A program made the translations under genes and the position numbers. This document shows positions 47,115 through 57,044 of a stretch of DNA of 64,000 nucleotides, piece by piece. Origin of the DNA: DUPQ01 sp022706885 (lineage in GTDB: Bacteria; Bacillota; Clostridia; DUPQ01); assembly GCA_022706885.1 (NCBI GenBank), contig JAKJBR010000003.1, forward strand, positions 36,316 through 100,315, in the 5' to 3' direction. A model generated the notes under the pieces. That model ran no database searches and was not told where the DNA came from. It saw nothing but the letters and a program-made list of their open reading frames with translations. Every line of letters begins with the position of its first letter. Positions within the stretch are counted from its first letter, which is position 1.

Positions 47115-48467
47115 TTATTTATTATCGTTTTTCCTGTCCCTGGCTTCTTTGAAAAGCTTTACGGTATCTTTCATGTTTAACAGTATAAGTCCCAACAGCA
47201 ATATGCCGGACAGCATAAATATCAACTGAAACTGAGGTACTTCAAATATGCCGAACGGCCGGACATTTACGGATATAGAATCCTTCAGCACATTTCCGAT
47301 AGCGGGAGCTACCGCAATTATTAACGCAATCAGAGCTGTATAGAAACCGTCATATAAAGATCTGTCTTCTGCGGGAATAACATCATATTTCGCTTTAAAC
47401 ACTACCAGAGAAAACAGCGGTATGGCCATGGAAGCGAAAATATTGACCAGTATCGTCATTACGTATCTTGAGGAAATATTGGTAAATCCCCACAAAAAAG
47501 CTTGTATTAAATATAGGATGTAGCTCACGATAAGGAGAAAATCCGTATTATGTCTGTCAACAAGTTTTCCTATTACAGGGTACCAGATAAATTGCAGTAT
47601 GACATTCAATGTAGCGGAAATCGATATGAAAGTGTACGACAAACCGAGGTAATTCAACTGATAAAGTGTTGCAAAGGACATGGACAGATACCATATAAAA
47701 TAAAACACGGAAATGGAGGTAATGGATTTCATAAATGTTTTGTCTTTCAAGGGAACTATCAGCACATCCTTAAGTTTTATCTTTTTCTTAGGAGGTTGCA
47801 AGGGCGGTTCATTTATCTTGTAGAAAGAATAATTCTCCGCCCACATGACAAGCCAGGATACGGTAAACACAATAACAATTGCCATGTACTGATCGGATGA
47901 GGTATCAATAAATGCCGATACAATGATAGGAACAAGCAGATGAGCTACTAAAGCAATCATATTCCTTACACTCATGTACTGACCTCTTATCTTAACGTCT
48001 ATAAGATCCACAAACCAGCTGTTTATCGCAATACCCATGAAGTTGTTAAGAGCATAAGCAATTAAAGCTATGGCTATCATGATATACGAGGCATTTTGAT
48101 TGGGAAATATCAAAGGAATCCATGCTATGAGGACTATCATTGTTTTTAAGATGGTGTTGAGTATCAGAGTGAATTTCTTACGATTCTTTATTGTTTGCAT
48201 GATATATCCGGCAAAAATAGCTATGACACCTGCAACGGTTCCGACAATAGGCAGATAAGCTATCACTATTTCAGGAGCATTAACTTTGTTGAAAAGCCCG
48301 GTCAGATAAGTAGCTCCGGTAAGCAGTGCGAAAACAGTACCTACAAATCCCTGTACTATAAACCAGTCTCTGTCTTTCTTGCCGGGCATGGTAAGCAACT
48401 TTGTATCGTTTCTGTAGAATACCGCAATATATAATTTTCGTAAGTAATCTTTTATTTTGCCAAACAT
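47115..48467 (-). CDS. Major facilitator superfamily transporter
   Basis: A 450-residue carrier with about 12 membrane helices in two halves and a basic central loop (PPKKKIKLKD). The half-boundary loop DVKIRGQYMSVRN resembles the MFS A-motif region. Substrate cannot be inferred; the position between map and an M42 peptidase hints at peptides or amino acids, which is weak. It begins one base after the map stop. Confidence 0.85.
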   Translation of the reverse strand: MFGKIKDYLRKLYIAVFYRNDTKLLTMPGKKDRDWFIVQGFVGTVFALLTGATYLTGLFNKVNAPEIVIAYLPIVGTVAGVIAIFAGYIMQTIKNRKKFTLILNTILKTMIVLIAWIPLIFPNQNASYIMIAIALIAYALNNFMGIAINSWFVDLIDVKIRGQYMSVRNMIALVAHLLVPIIVSAFIDTSSDQYMAIVIVFTVSWLVMWAENYSFYKINEPPLQPPKKKIKLKDVLIVPLKDKTFMKSITSISVFYFIWYLSMSFATLYQLNYLGLSYTFISISATLNVILQFIWYPVIGKLVDRHNTDFLLIVSYILYLIQAFLWGFTNISSRYVMTILVNIFASMAIPLFSLVVFKAKYDVIPAEDRSLYDGFYTALIALIIAVAPAIGNVLKDSISVNVRPFGIFEVPQFQLIFMLSGILLLGLILLNMKDTVKLFKEARDRKNDNK

Positions 48468-48468
48468 A

Positions 48469-49224
48469 TTAAAATTCCTGTTTTGTCATTATTTCGGGAC
48501 CGTTGGCAGTAATGGCAACGGTGTGTTCATACTGTGCCGAAAGGGAGCCGTCCGAAGTGTATGCGGTCCAACCGTTGTCCCGATCTATATAAAGGTCATA
48601 ATCCCCTTCATTAATCATGGGCTCAACGGTAAAAACCATACCTTCGACTATTCTCAATCCCCTGCCTATCTGTCCGTAGTGCAGTATGGCGGGCTCTTCA
48701 TGCATGGCTCTGCCTATACCGTGTCCGGTAAAATCCCTGACTACCGAAAAACCGTTCTTTTCGGCATGTCTCTGTATATGGTAACCTATATCACCCAGAC
48801 GGTTGCCTTCTACAGCCTTGCTTATGCCTTTGTAAAGACACTCTTTAGTAACCTTCATAAGTTTTTGTGCAACGGGACTTACCTCTCCTACAGCATAACA
48901 CCATGCCGAATCGGCCATCCAGCCGTCTTTATCGGCTACCATGTCCACTTTGACAATATCACCTTCCTTGAGAACATATTCGGAAGGCATTCCGTGGCAT
49001 ATCTCATCATTTACCGATGTGCACGACGCATACGGATATCCGTGATATCCTTTCTGAGCAGGAATGGCATTGTGTGATATTATGAATTGCTCTACAAATT
49101 TGTCAATAGCAAAAGTTGTTACACCCGGCTTTATAATCTTCCTTAAGTTTTCATGACAAGCCGCAACTATCTTACCCGCTTCTCTAATCATCTCAATCTG
49201 TGAATTTGTCCGAATATTAGTCAT
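48469..49224 (-). CDS. map: Type I methionine aminopeptidase
   Basis: Removes the initiator Met from nascent proteins. Metal ligands of the pita-bread fold: Asp in KVDMVADKDGWMADSA, His in GHGIGRAMHEEP, Glu in FTVEPMI and Glu near the end in QYEHTVAI. The 251 residues lack an N-terminal zinc-binding extension. It lies 30 bases after the transglutaminase lipoprotein gene and is unlinked to the usual adk/secY locus. Confidence 0.96.
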   Translation of the reverse strand: MTNIRTNSQIEMIREAGKIVAACHENLRKIIKPGVTTFAIDKFVEQFIISHNAIPAQKGYHGYPYASCTSVNDEICHGMPSEYVLKEGDIVKVDMVADKDGWMADSAWCYAVGEVSPVAQKLMKVTKECLYKGISKAVEGNRLGDIGYHIQRHAEKNGFSVVRDFTGHGIGRAMHEEPAILHYGQIGRGLRIVEGMVFTVEPMINEGDYDLYIDRDNGWTAYTSDGSLSAQYEHTVAITANGPEIMTKQEF

Positions 49225-49254
49225 ACACCAATTCCTTCATTCCTGAATATATCA

Positions 49255-50403
49255 TCACTGCACGGTTACATCAAGAAGGGTACATTCATTTATTTCGAAA
49301 TAGCTCAGCTGCATGGATTTATTCAAATTTTTTAGCGTATCCAACAGCGGCTGTATTTCCTTGATAAGAATAAATGCTTCTACCCGGGTGGCTCCTTCGG
49401 ATATGGGCAGATAGACAATCTGCCGGAAATCCTCCTTGCTAAATACCGCATTTCCTTTTCTTGTATAGTAGAAATATTCATACCCGGTAGTCGGGAACAG
49501 TGTTTGGTTGTCAGCAAAAATATGACTTTTTACCAGATATTCTTCGGGAACATTACAGTAGGCATAGAAAACCGCTCCGTCACTGTCAAATGCCGTATCA
49601 TCGAATGTTACATCGATATAAGACCATCTTCCGTCTATGTTCACAACATTCCAGGTGTGTGCGGTCCCTTGCGCTTCTCCGCTTACCTTCTGACATCTTA
49701 TACCCGCCATATTGGCCAGCATATAAAATGCATCTGTGTATCCCTGACAGTTGGCAAAGCCCGTTGTAAGGCAATATGCACCGGTTATATTGTATTTATC
49801 CGCATCGTTGTCGGCTTCTTTTTGGTAACCCAGAGTTTCACATATATAGTCGTGAATAATAATTTCCTTGTCATAATCACTCATTTTGCTGTCCAGACGA
49901 TTGTTTACGAAATCCACGGCAAAACGATAAAGTTCCAATTCTTTCTGACTGAGCAATGATCTGTCATTATTGAGATACGCATACACAACACTGTCACCGG
50001 GATAATATTCCAACTCATATATTGCAAAATAGCTGCCGCTGTTTGTCGAATAAATCGTCCGGTAGCATCCTTTTAATCCATATTCGTCCAAGCAATCAAG
50101 AGAAGAAAAACTGTCCTGTGATGACGAGCGTACAAATATACTTCTGTGTTTTTTTGCAACACAGGAATCAAAATGGGTATAAAATTCATCAATATCTGCT
50201 ACATATTTTGCATGATCGGTATTGACATCTTCCAAGCACATTCCTACGGAATAGGGATCAAACGAAATTTTTTGCATAAAGGGACTGTTACCCGGTGTTG
50301 CATCATTTTTCTTTATCAAAGTTATTAATGCACAGGATGTAAGATTTATGGCAAGTAACAGTAAAAGCACTGCCATGGTTATTTTTCTTTTTCTACCCTT
50401 CAA
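49255..50403 (-). CDS. Transglutaminase-like lipoprotein
   Basis: A predicted surface lipoprotein of 382 residues. The TTG at 50403 has GGAGG nine bases upstream and gives a textbook signal: KGRKRK, a Leu-rich stretch, lipobox LTSC with Cys24. Longer in-frame starts add a Cys/Trp-rich segment that makes no sense as a signal. The transglutaminase-like triad is visible: Cys in ANCQGYTD, His in AHTWNVV, Asp in YIDVTFDD. Likely a cysteine protease-like or crosslinking fold; substrate unknown. First gene of the run with map, MFS and M42. Confidence 0.88.
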   Translation of the reverse strand: MKGRKRKITMAVLLLLLAINLTSCALITLIKKNDATPGNSPFMQKISFDPYSVGMCLEDVNTDHAKYVADIDEFYTHFDSCVAKKHRSIFVRSSSQDSFSSLDCLDEYGLKGCYRTIYSTNSGSYFAIYELEYYPGDSVVYAYLNNDRSLLSQKELELYRFAVDFVNNRLDSKMSDYDKEIIIHDYICETLGYQKEADNDADKYNITGAYCLTTGFANCQGYTDAFYMLANMAGIRCQKVSGEAQGTAHTWNVVNIDGRWSYIDVTFDDTAFDSDGAVFYAYCNVPEEYLVKSHIFADNQTLFPTTGYEYFYYTRKGNAVFSKEDFRQIVYLPISEGATRVEAFILIKEIQPLLDTLKNLNKSMQLSYFEINECTLLDVTVQ

Positions 50404-50431
50404 GCAAATATGCCTCCAGCACGCAAATGGT

Positions 50432-50491
50432 ATTATACACCACTTGCAAAAAGATTTAAACATTATAAGTTGTTGTTTCTATTGATTACAA
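50432..50491 (-). promoter_or_regulatory. Tandem promoters of the transglutaminase-map-MFS-M42 run
   Basis: Proximal: TTTAAA (50455-50460), 17-base spacer, TATAAT (50432-50437). Distal: TTGTAA (50486-50491), 18-base spacer, TATAAT (50462-50467). Both -10 boxes are perfect. Confidence 0.6.
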
Positions 50492-50585
50492 GTATTTTAA
50501 TAAAAACCCGGCAACATTTCCTTATTTTCCCGTAATGATATATAATATCGGATATAAGTCAGTAAATCATTCGGAGGTGTATTTT

Positions 50586-51656
50586 ATGATTCTAAAAAAA
50601 GACTGTAAATACGATATTATGGCCGTCACAAGCATGGGTATCAGGATTACTCCCGTCAATCGCCAGCCTGTAAATGTGTCCAACCTGTACGAAATGCATG
50701 CAACAAGCGCGGAGACCAATGTTTTAAACATTTCCTCGGCTTTAGGATTAAAAGCCAAGGTTTTAACAAAATTCGTTAAGGACAGCCCCATTGCTCTTTA
50801 CATAAAGGGAGAACTCAGGAAAAGAAATATAGAATTTGAAGGGATTGATATTGAACAGGGAGGTCCTTGGGGATATCGCCATCAATTCAATATAGCAGAC
50901 AGCGGCTTCGGGGTAAGAGGACCCAGGGTGCTGAATGACAGAGCGGGCGAAGTGGGCAGAACATTGTCCGCATCGGACTTTGATCTGGAAAGAATATTCA
51001 AAGAGGAAGGTTGCAGAATTTTACATCTTTCGGGATTGATAGCGGCTCTTTCCGAAGAATCATCAAAATGCTGTCTGGATATTGCATTAGCTGCAAAGAA
51101 ATACGGAACCGCCATATCTTTTGATTTAAATTACAGAGATTCCTTCTGGAAAGGAAGAGAGAAAGAACTCCGTGAAATATTTACAAAGATTGCTTCCATA
51201 TCGGATATATTGATAGGAAACGAAGAAGATTTTCAACTGGCACTGGGTGTCAAGGGGCCGGAAGCCGGAGGTAAGGCAATTTCCAAAACCGATGCATTCA
51301 AAGAAATGATAACAAGGATATCGGCACAGTTTAAAAATGTAAAAGTATTTGCAAACACTTTAAGACAAGTGGAAAATGCAAACTTACATTTATGGGGTGC
51401 CATCATATATGCCGAAGGTAACTGGTATGTTGTGGAGCCGCGTGAAATTCCCGTTTTGGACAGAATAGGAGGCGGAGACGGATTTGTCGGCGGTCTCTTA
51501 TACGGTATTCTTAAAGAATGGCAACCGGAAAAATGGATACAGTTTGCATGGGCAAGCGGAGCACTGGCAACTACCCTTTTAACAGATTACGCTCAACCTG
51601 CGGACGAAGAAGTAATATGGAGTATATACCAAGGAAATGCGCGCGTAAAAAGATAG
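50586..51656 (+). CDS. PfkB-family sugar kinase, 2-keto-3-deoxygluconate kinase-like
   Basis: A 356-residue ribokinase-fold kinase. The anion-hole/catalytic motif DRIGGGDGFVGG is the variant typical of KDG kinases, in place of DTxGAGD. NxNxE-type ATP region is GNEEDF and the N-terminal substrate loop includes SAETNVLNISSALG. The ATG at 50586 has CGGAGG eight bases upstream. No uronate pathway aldolase is next to it, so substrate assignment rests on the motif alone. Confidence 0.85.
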   Translation: MILKKDCKYDIMAVTSMGIRITPVNRQPVNVSNLYEMHATSAETNVLNISSALGLKAKVLTKFVKDSPIALYIKGELRKRNIEFEGIDIEQGGPWGYRHQFNIADSGFGVRGPRVLNDRAGEVGRTLSASDFDLERIFKEEGCRILHLSGLIAALSEESSKCCLDIALAAKKYGTAISFDLNYRDSFWKGREKELREIFTKIASISDILIGNEEDFQLALGVKGPEAGGKAISKTDAFKEMITRISAQFKNVKVFANTLRQVENANLHLWGAIIYAEGNWYVVEPREIPVLDRIGGGDGFVGGLLYGILKEWQPEKWIQFAWASGALATTLLTDYAQPADEEVIWSIYQGNARVKR

Positions 51657-51677
51657 AAGAGCACCGAGACTCTTCTA
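51654..51677 (+). terminator. Terminator of the sugar kinase gene
   Basis: Hairpin with perfect eight-base arms TAGAAGAG and CTCTTCTA around an eight-base loop, followed by TTTAA. The TAG stop codon of the kinase is the first part of the stem. The U-tract is short. Confidence 0.7.
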
Positions 51678-51756
51678 TTTAACCGCATAATGCCAAATGG
51701 TTTATAAAATAACTTTAGACCTTAAGTGGATACATGTATACAACAATTTAAATCAG

Positions 51757-51960
51757 CTAATATGTGCTATCCTTTACAGTTTGCTTTCTGAGTCTGTTTA
51801 ACTCTTCAGTCATTTCGGTAAAAGTTTCAATACTCATTATAACCAATTCGCCATATCCGTTCTTTGTAACGATGATAGGTTCTCTTGTTTCTCTGCACAT
51901 TTGCAGTACATGCTTTGTATCTCGTAATTCTGCTATGGGAACAATCTTCGGCACATTCAT
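51757..51960 (-). CDS. Phd/YefM-family antitoxin without a toxin partner
   Basis: A 67-residue Phd/YefM-like DNA-binding antitoxin (IVPIAELRDTKHVLQMCRE, then PIIVTKNGYGELVIMS, the family core). No Doc, RelE or YoeB gene follows within the 100 bases to the terminator of the kinase, so it is an orphan. It has its own promoter with a palindrome over the -10 box, as expected of autoregulation. Confidence 0.88.
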   Translation of the reverse strand: MNVPKIVPIAELRDTKHVLQMCRETREPIIVTKNGYGELVIMSIETFTEMTEELNRLRKQTVKDSTY

Positions 51961-51983
51961 ACCAGTACATCCTCCATATTAGG

Positions 51984-52012
51984 ATAGTATACTATGTGCT
52001 AAATAATGTCAA
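51984..52012 (-). promoter_or_regulatory. Promoter and operator of the Phd-like antitoxin
   Basis: Perfect -35 TTGACA (52007-52012), 17-base spacer, -10 TACTAT (51984-51989). The perfect 12-base palindrome ATAGTATACTAT (51984-51995) covers the -10 and is a good candidate binding site for the antitoxin itself. A further inverted repeat TATGCA-N7-TGCATA is at 52040-52058. Confidence 0.75.
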
Positions 52013-52098
52013 TGAAGAATTTAAAATTCACCGCTTATTTATGCAAATATAGTGCATATTTAAGGGTGTTTTTATAACATCTTTAAGAATAATGTCCG

Positions 52099-52803
52099 TT
52101 ACTTTCTCTTAAGATTGCTTGTCTTATACTCGACCAAAACTTTCAGATGGTCCGACAGCGCCTGCATCTCCCATCGGGCTTTCTGTCCGTCTCTTGCCTT
52201 GAGCGCCTGATAGATATTATTGTGCATTTTCATGCATTGCTGTTTCGCACTCGCATCAGGTACATATATATCGGAAATTGCGTATATCGCCTGTTCCAAT
52301 GACATGAAAACTTGTGAATATGCCATATTACCCGATATATCTGCTATCTTTTTATAAAACTCATGATACAAAGCGGCAAGCTTTTTCTCATCTTTAAGTA
52401 ATGCTTCCTGCTCAATTATTTTTCCCAGCTGAATCAGCTCTTCCTCTGTTGCCTTTGATGCCGCTTCATATACTCCGTTACATTGTATAAATGCAAAGAT
52501 ATCAAAAAAACTGTCTACGGTTTCCGGTTCCAATTTGCCTAATGCTATAGAGGAATTCATTGTCAGAAGTGTACCTTGTTTTTTCCAGTTGCGTACCCTG
52601 ACACTTTTTCTCGGTATTATGTCCACAAATCCTTTAGTATTAAGCACCGCCACAGCGGTGTTTATTACACTTCTTGACACATTATACTCATCGCAAAGTT
52701 TACGAAAAGAGGGGAGCATAGTATTAATATCATACTCCCCGTTCACAATCTTCTTTTCCATCTCCAGGATAAACCTTTCGGTTAAACTATCGCTCCCGTT
52801 CAT
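52099..52803 (-). CDS. GntR-family transcriptional regulator (FCD type)
   Basis: A 234-residue regulator. The N-terminal GntR winged helix (about 5-75) contains MLPSFRKLCDEYNVSRSVIN and FVDIIPRKSVRV; the all-helical C-terminus (about 90-225) resembles FCD ligand-binding domains. Its ATG overlaps the gcvPB stop by four bases, so it is made together with the glycine cleavage proteins and probably senses a metabolite to control that operon (inference). Confidence 0.87.
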   Translation of the reverse strand: MNGSDSLTERFILEMEKKIVNGEYDINTMLPSFRKLCDEYNVSRSVINTAVAVLNTKGFVDIIPRKSVRVRNWKKQGTLLTMNSSIALGKLEPETVDSFFDIFAFIQCNGVYEAASKATEEELIQLGKIIEQEALLKDEKKLAALYHEFYKKIADISGNMAYSQVFMSLEQAIYAISDIYVPDASAKQQCMKMHNNIYQALKARDGQKARWEMQALSDHLKVLVEYKTSNLKRK

Positions 52804-54248
52804 TCATCCTGTTCCTTCTCCCATTTAAGTACGGGATTTCTCGCGGCCGTTACCTCATCCAACCTTCTGACATATGTGTTATGGGGAGCTTCATGCAGAA
52901 GCTCGGGATTTGTTTTTGCTTCTTTTGCTATCTTATTCAATGCTTCAATAAACTTATCCAGAGTTTCCTTACTCTCGGTTTCGGTAGGCTCTATCATCAT
53001 GCCTTCATGAACAATCAGAGGGAAATATATTGTCGGCGGATGATAGCCGTAGTCCATAAGTCTTTTTGCCATATCCAATGTGGATACGCCGTATTGCTCT
53101 TTCTGTCTGCTTCCGGAAAGCACAAATTCATGCATGCAGAATCTGTCATACGGAATGACAAAATTATCTTTTATTCCCGCCATTATATAGTTGGCATTGA
53201 GTACCGCGGTCTCGCTTGCCTTCTTTAACCCGTCGGGGCCCATTGTCAGTATATAGGCGAGTGCCTTTATGTACACAAGGTAATTACCGTAAAATGCTTT
53301 TACACGACCGATTGCATCTTTTCTGTCATAGTCTAAATAATATCGGTCGCCGTCTTTGCAGACCACCGGTGCCGGAAGAAATCTTACCAAATCCTCTCGC
53401 ACGCAAACCGGTCCGCTTCCCGGGCCTCCTCCGCCGTGAGGTGTGGACATTGTTTTATGCAAATTAAAATGAACAACATCAAATCCCATATCAAACGGAC
53501 GGGCAATACCCATAACCGCATTAAGATTGGCTCCGTCGTAGTATAGTAAACCGCCCTTGTCATGCACAATCTTTGCTATCTTTGTAATATTGCTTTCAAA
53601 TAATCCCAAAGTATTGGGATTGGTCAGCATCAGTCCCGCGGTTTCATCATCCATTAAGGCGGCCAATGCATCAATGTCCACCAGTCCCAAATCATCCGAT
53701 TTAACCTGTACTATCTCATATCCCGCCGTTGCCGCACTTGCAGGATTGGTTCCGTGAGCGGAATCGGGAACTATCATTTTGGTTCTTTTATTGTCATTCC
53801 TGTTCTGATGATAAGCCTTTATTATCATTATACCGGTCATTTCACCGTGAGCTCCCGCAGCAGGCTGCAACGTGGCACCTTTCATGCCTGTTATCTCACA
53901 TAAATACCCGCCCAATTCATATGCCGCTTTAAGCGCACCCTGAACCTGATATTCCGGCTGATAAGGATGTAATGAAGTAAATCCCTGAAGGCCTGCAACA
54001 TCCTCATTGATCTTCGGATTATACTTCATTGTACAAGAACCCAAAGGATAAAATCCCTGATCCACACCGTAATTATTTCTGGAAATGTTGGTAAAGTGTC
54101 TTATAACATCCACTTCCGATACTTCGGGAAGCAAAACATCATCATCTCTTGTGTACTTTTTATCTATTTCATATGACGGTACTCGGCTTTCGGGCAGTGA
54201 AAATGCGCATTTTCCTTCTTTAGATAAATTAAATATCAATTCAGCCAT
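52800..54248 (-). CDS. gcvPB: Glycine decarboxylase subunit 2 (P-protein beta)
   Basis: PLP-containing half of the split P-protein, which decarboxylates glycine and passes the aminomethyl group to lipoyl-GcvH. The PLP Lys is in FNLHKTMSTPHGGGGPG. Length 482 is normal. The ATG at 54248 (MAELIFNLSKEG) overlaps the gcvPA stop by eight bases and has GGGCGGG upstream. Confidence 0.97.
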   Translation of the reverse strand: MAELIFNLSKEGKCAFSLPESRVPSYEIDKKYTRDDDVLLPEVSEVDVIRHFTNISRNNYGVDQGFYPLGSCTMKYNPKINEDVAGLQGFTSLHPYQPEYQVQGALKAAYELGGYLCEITGMKGATLQPAAGAHGEMTGIMIIKAYHQNRNDNKRTKMIVPDSAHGTNPASAATAGYEIVQVKSDDLGLVDIDALAALMDDETAGLMLTNPNTLGLFESNITKIAKIVHDKGGLLYYDGANLNAVMGIARPFDMGFDVVHFNLHKTMSTPHGGGGPGSGPVCVREDLVRFLPAPVVCKDGDRYYLDYDRKDAIGRVKAFYGNYLVYIKALAYILTMGPDGLKKASETAVLNANYIMAGIKDNFVIPYDRFCMHEFVLSGSRQKEQYGVSTLDMAKRLMDYGYHPPTIYFPLIVHEGMMIEPTETESKETLDKFIEALNKIAKEAKTNPELLHEAPHNTYVRRLDEVTAARNPVLKWEKEQDE

Positions 54249-55545
54249 TAAACTCACCCGCCCTTCTTATGAACTCATCCATCTCTTCTTTGGTCCTTTT
54301 TTCCGTTACGGCTATAAGCCATCCTCTGTCGGTTTCCAGACCCCCTATAAATCCGTGTCCGTAAAGATATCGGTTCAAAGCCGCTATATTTACTTTCGGT
54401 TTAACCGTAAACTCATGGAAGAAAGGCATATCCGAAGTCTTTTCAAACTTACCTGTTTTCAGCAGCCCTTCATAAACATAATGTGCATTATCCACACAGC
54501 GCTGTGCGACCTGCTTAAATCCCTTTTTACCTGTCACCGAAAGATAAATGGTTGCCGTCAAAGCACATAATGCCTGATTGGAACATATGTTGGAAGTGGC
54601 TTTTTCCCTCCTTATATGCTGTTCCCTTGCCTGAAGGGTAAGTACATAAGCGGTTTTCCCGTCCACATCGGTAGTTTTACCCACTATTCTTCCGGGCATC
54701 TTTCTCATGTGCTCTTTAACACATGCAAAAAATCCGAGATAAGGACCGCCGTATCCTAAGGGCATTCCCAAAGGCTGACCTTCTCCCACTACGAAATCCG
54801 CACCGAAATCTTTAGGCGATTTCAGCAGTGCCAGCGCCACGGGATTTGCACAGACAATAAATAAACTGCCGCTTTGTTTTACATAGTCCCCGATACTCTG
54901 CATATCATATATATCTCCGTAGAAAGAAGGATACTGCACACATACTCCCGCTACGTTTGTTAAATCGGCATTTAATAACTGCTTAACCGTCATTGATGTA
55001 TATTTTATATCTCTGAATTTCAGATATGTTTCCACGGTCTCTCTGTACTCCGGATGCATATCCTCTACAATGATTATGTCGCTTCTTTTACGCAAAGCGC
55101 CTGAGGATATTACACATGCTTCCGCCAGAGCCGATGCACCGTCATACATGGAAGCATTGGCAACGTCCATTCCTGTAAGTTCGCATATCATTGTCTGATA
55201 TTCAAAGATAGCGGTAAGTGTTCCCTGACTTATTTCCGGCTGATACGGGGTATATGCCGTTAAGAACTCCTGGCGTGATATAAGGTGAGATATAACCGAA
55301 GGTATATAGTGGTCATAAGCGCCTGCACCCAAAAAACATGCATAATTGTCGGTGTTGCTGTTTTGTGCAGCCAAAGACTGCATGTATTTCATAAGTTCCA
55401 TTTCGCTTTTTGCCGGCGGCAAATTCAAAGGTCTTTTTAGCCTGACTTGCTCGGGAATGCAAGAAAAAAGATGCTCGACACTGTCGGCCTTACATCTTTT
55501 CAACATTTCCTGCCGGTCCCTGTCAGTTACCGGTATATATCTCAT
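54241..55545 (-). CDS. gcvPA: Glycine decarboxylase subunit 1 (P-protein alpha)
   Basis: Other half of the split P-protein, 434 residues, without the PLP lysine. Family blocks include FLGAGAYDHYIPSV, TAYTPYQPEISQGTL and GMPLGYGGPYLGFF. One-base overlap (TAATG) with the gcvH stop. Works as an alpha2beta2 complex with GcvPB in the cytoplasm. Confidence 0.97.
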   Translation of the reverse strand: MRYIPVTDRDRQEMLKRCKADSVEHLFSCIPEQVRLKRPLNLPPAKSEMELMKYMQSLAAQNSNTDNYACFLGAGAYDHYIPSVISHLISRQEFLTAYTPYQPEISQGTLTAIFEYQTMICELTGMDVANASMYDGASALAEACVISSGALRKRSDIIIVEDMHPEYRETVETYLKFRDIKYTSMTVKQLLNADLTNVAGVCVQYPSFYGDIYDMQSIGDYVKQSGSLFIVCANPVALALLKSPKDFGADFVVGEGQPLGMPLGYGGPYLGFFACVKEHMRKMPGRIVGKTTDVDGKTAYVLTLQAREQHIRREKATSNICSNQALCALTATIYLSVTGKKGFKQVAQRCVDNAHYVYEGLLKTGKFEKTSDMPFFHEFTVKPKVNIAALNRYLYGHGFIGGLETDRGWLIAVTEKRTKEEMDEFIRRAGEFNG

Positions 55546-55913
55546 TATTCCGCCTCGCTTTCGAGGAACTCGTTATATTCGTCTTCCGTCATAAGATCAT
55601 TCAGTTCCGATTCATCATCAATAATTATCTTAGCCAAATATGTGCCGTACGGATCTTCATTTATCTTTTCCGGAGCATCTTCCAGCTCGGCATTGGCTTC
55701 AATAACCGTCCCGCTTACCGGCATGTATACTTCCGCCGCGGTTTTTACCGATTCAATTGCACAAAGAACATCGCCTTGCTGCAGTACGAGATCTTCTTCC
55801 GCCAACTCGACATAAACGATATCTCCCAACTGTTGCTGGGCATAGTCGGTTATGCCGATATACGCATATTTGCCTTCTTTTTTAATCCATTCATGATCCC
55901 TTGTAAATCTCAT
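55545..55913 (-). CDS. gcvH: Glycine cleavage system H protein
   Basis: Lipoyl carrier, 122 residues. The lipoylated Lys57 is in AIESVKTAAEVYMPVSG. It shuttles the aminomethyl group from P to T protein. It lies 13 bases after gcvT. The partner dihydrolipoyl dehydrogenase and lipoate ligase are not in this window. Confidence 0.98.
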   Translation of the reverse strand: MRFTRDHEWIKKEGKYAYIGITDYAQQQLGDIVYVELAEEDLVLQQGDVLCAIESVKTAAEVYMPVSGTVIEANAELEDAPEKINEDPYGTYLAKIIIDDESELNDLMTEDEYNEFLESEAE

Positions 55914-55926
55914 ATCCCACTCCTTA

Positions 55927-57015
55927 TCATTTTTTATACATTTTTTTATAAAACGGTTTCTTTACCGTTACTGCTTTAATCTTTTTCCCCCTTATATCCA
56001 CATAAACAAATGTACCTGCTTTGGTATACTCCGTGGAGATAAGAGCCAATGCGCAGTTCTTACCTAAACTCGGACAATTACTGCCGCTTGTTACATAACC
56101 TATCTTTTCGCCCTCTTCATTGAATACGTCATAGCCGTTTCTTGCTATACCTCTGTCTACCATTTCCAAACCTGCAGACCGAACGGACACACCTTTTTCG
56201 TTTTGTTCAACCAGAGCGGCTTTTCCGATAAAATCGCTTTTCTCCAGTTTAACAAAGCTCTTGAGCCCCGCATTGAGCGGTGTTATATCTTCGGACAACT
56301 CATGTCCGTACAAAGGCAATGCACTCTCAAACCGCAATGTATCCCTTGCTCCCAGACCGCACGGGGTAGCACCTGATTCCATGAATTTTCTGAACAGTTT
56401 TTCCGTGTTGCTAGCAGGCATATATATCTCAAAGCCGTCTTCTCCGGTATAGCCCGTTCTGGATACCATGGTGTTCACGCCGTCCACAACCACATTATTC
56501 TTAAATCTGTAAAATGCAATCTCTTCCAGATCGGTCTTAGTCAATTGCTGCAAAATACTTTGCGCTTCAGGTCCCTGCAGTGCAATCTGTCCGTATTTAT
56601 CCGATTGGTTACTGACAACCACATCATACCCTTTTGTATGTTTTTTCATCCAGTCATAATCTTTATCGGTATTGGACGCATTTGCAACCACAAGAAAGTC
56701 TTTATCATTGTTCTTGTATATCAGGATATCGTCCACACATCCTCCATGCTCATAGCACATGGGTGAATACATTATCTGATTTTCCGATATGGCACCGATG
56801 TCGTTGGTTATAATATAGTTCAAATATTTTATCGCATCTTTTCCCGTTACCGAAATCTCTCCCATATGCGAGACATCAAAAATACCCGCCTTGCTTCTTA
56901 CTGCATTGTGCTCCTCTATGATGGAGGTATACTGCACAGGCATATAGAAGCCCCCGAAGTCTACCATTTTGGCTCTCAAAGATTCATGCACAGAGGTTAA
57001 AGGTGTTGTTTTCAT
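55927..57015 (-). CDS. gcvT: Glycine cleavage system T protein (aminomethyltransferase)
   Basis: Transfers the methylene group to tetrahydrofolate and releases ammonia, 362 residues. Family markers: GIFDVSHMGEI, the catalytic-region Asp in GCVDDILIY, RTGYTGEDGFEIY and GLGARDTLRFE. GGAG lies about ten bases before the ATG. First gene of the gcvT-gcvH-gcvPA-gcvPB-gntR operon. There is no room for a glycine riboswitch in the 84-base upstream gap. Confidence 0.98.
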   Translation of the reverse strand: MKTTPLTSVHESLRAKMVDFGGFYMPVQYTSIIEEHNAVRSKAGIFDVSHMGEISVTGKDAIKYLNYIITNDIGAISENQIMYSPMCYEHGGCVDDILIYKNNDKDFLVVANASNTDKDYDWMKKHTKGYDVVVSNQSDKYGQIALQGPEAQSILQQLTKTDLEEIAFYRFKNNVVVDGVNTMVSRTGYTGEDGFEIYMPASNTEKLFRKFMESGATPCGLGARDTLRFESALPLYGHELSEDITPLNAGLKSFVKLEKSDFIGKAALVEQNEKGVSVRSAGLEMVDRGIARNGYDVFNEEGEKIGYVTSGSNCPSLGKNCALALISTEYTKAGTFVYVDIRGKKIKAVTVKKPFYKKMYKK

Positions 57016-57044
57016 AAGTTATATGCTCCTTGAAATATATATTT

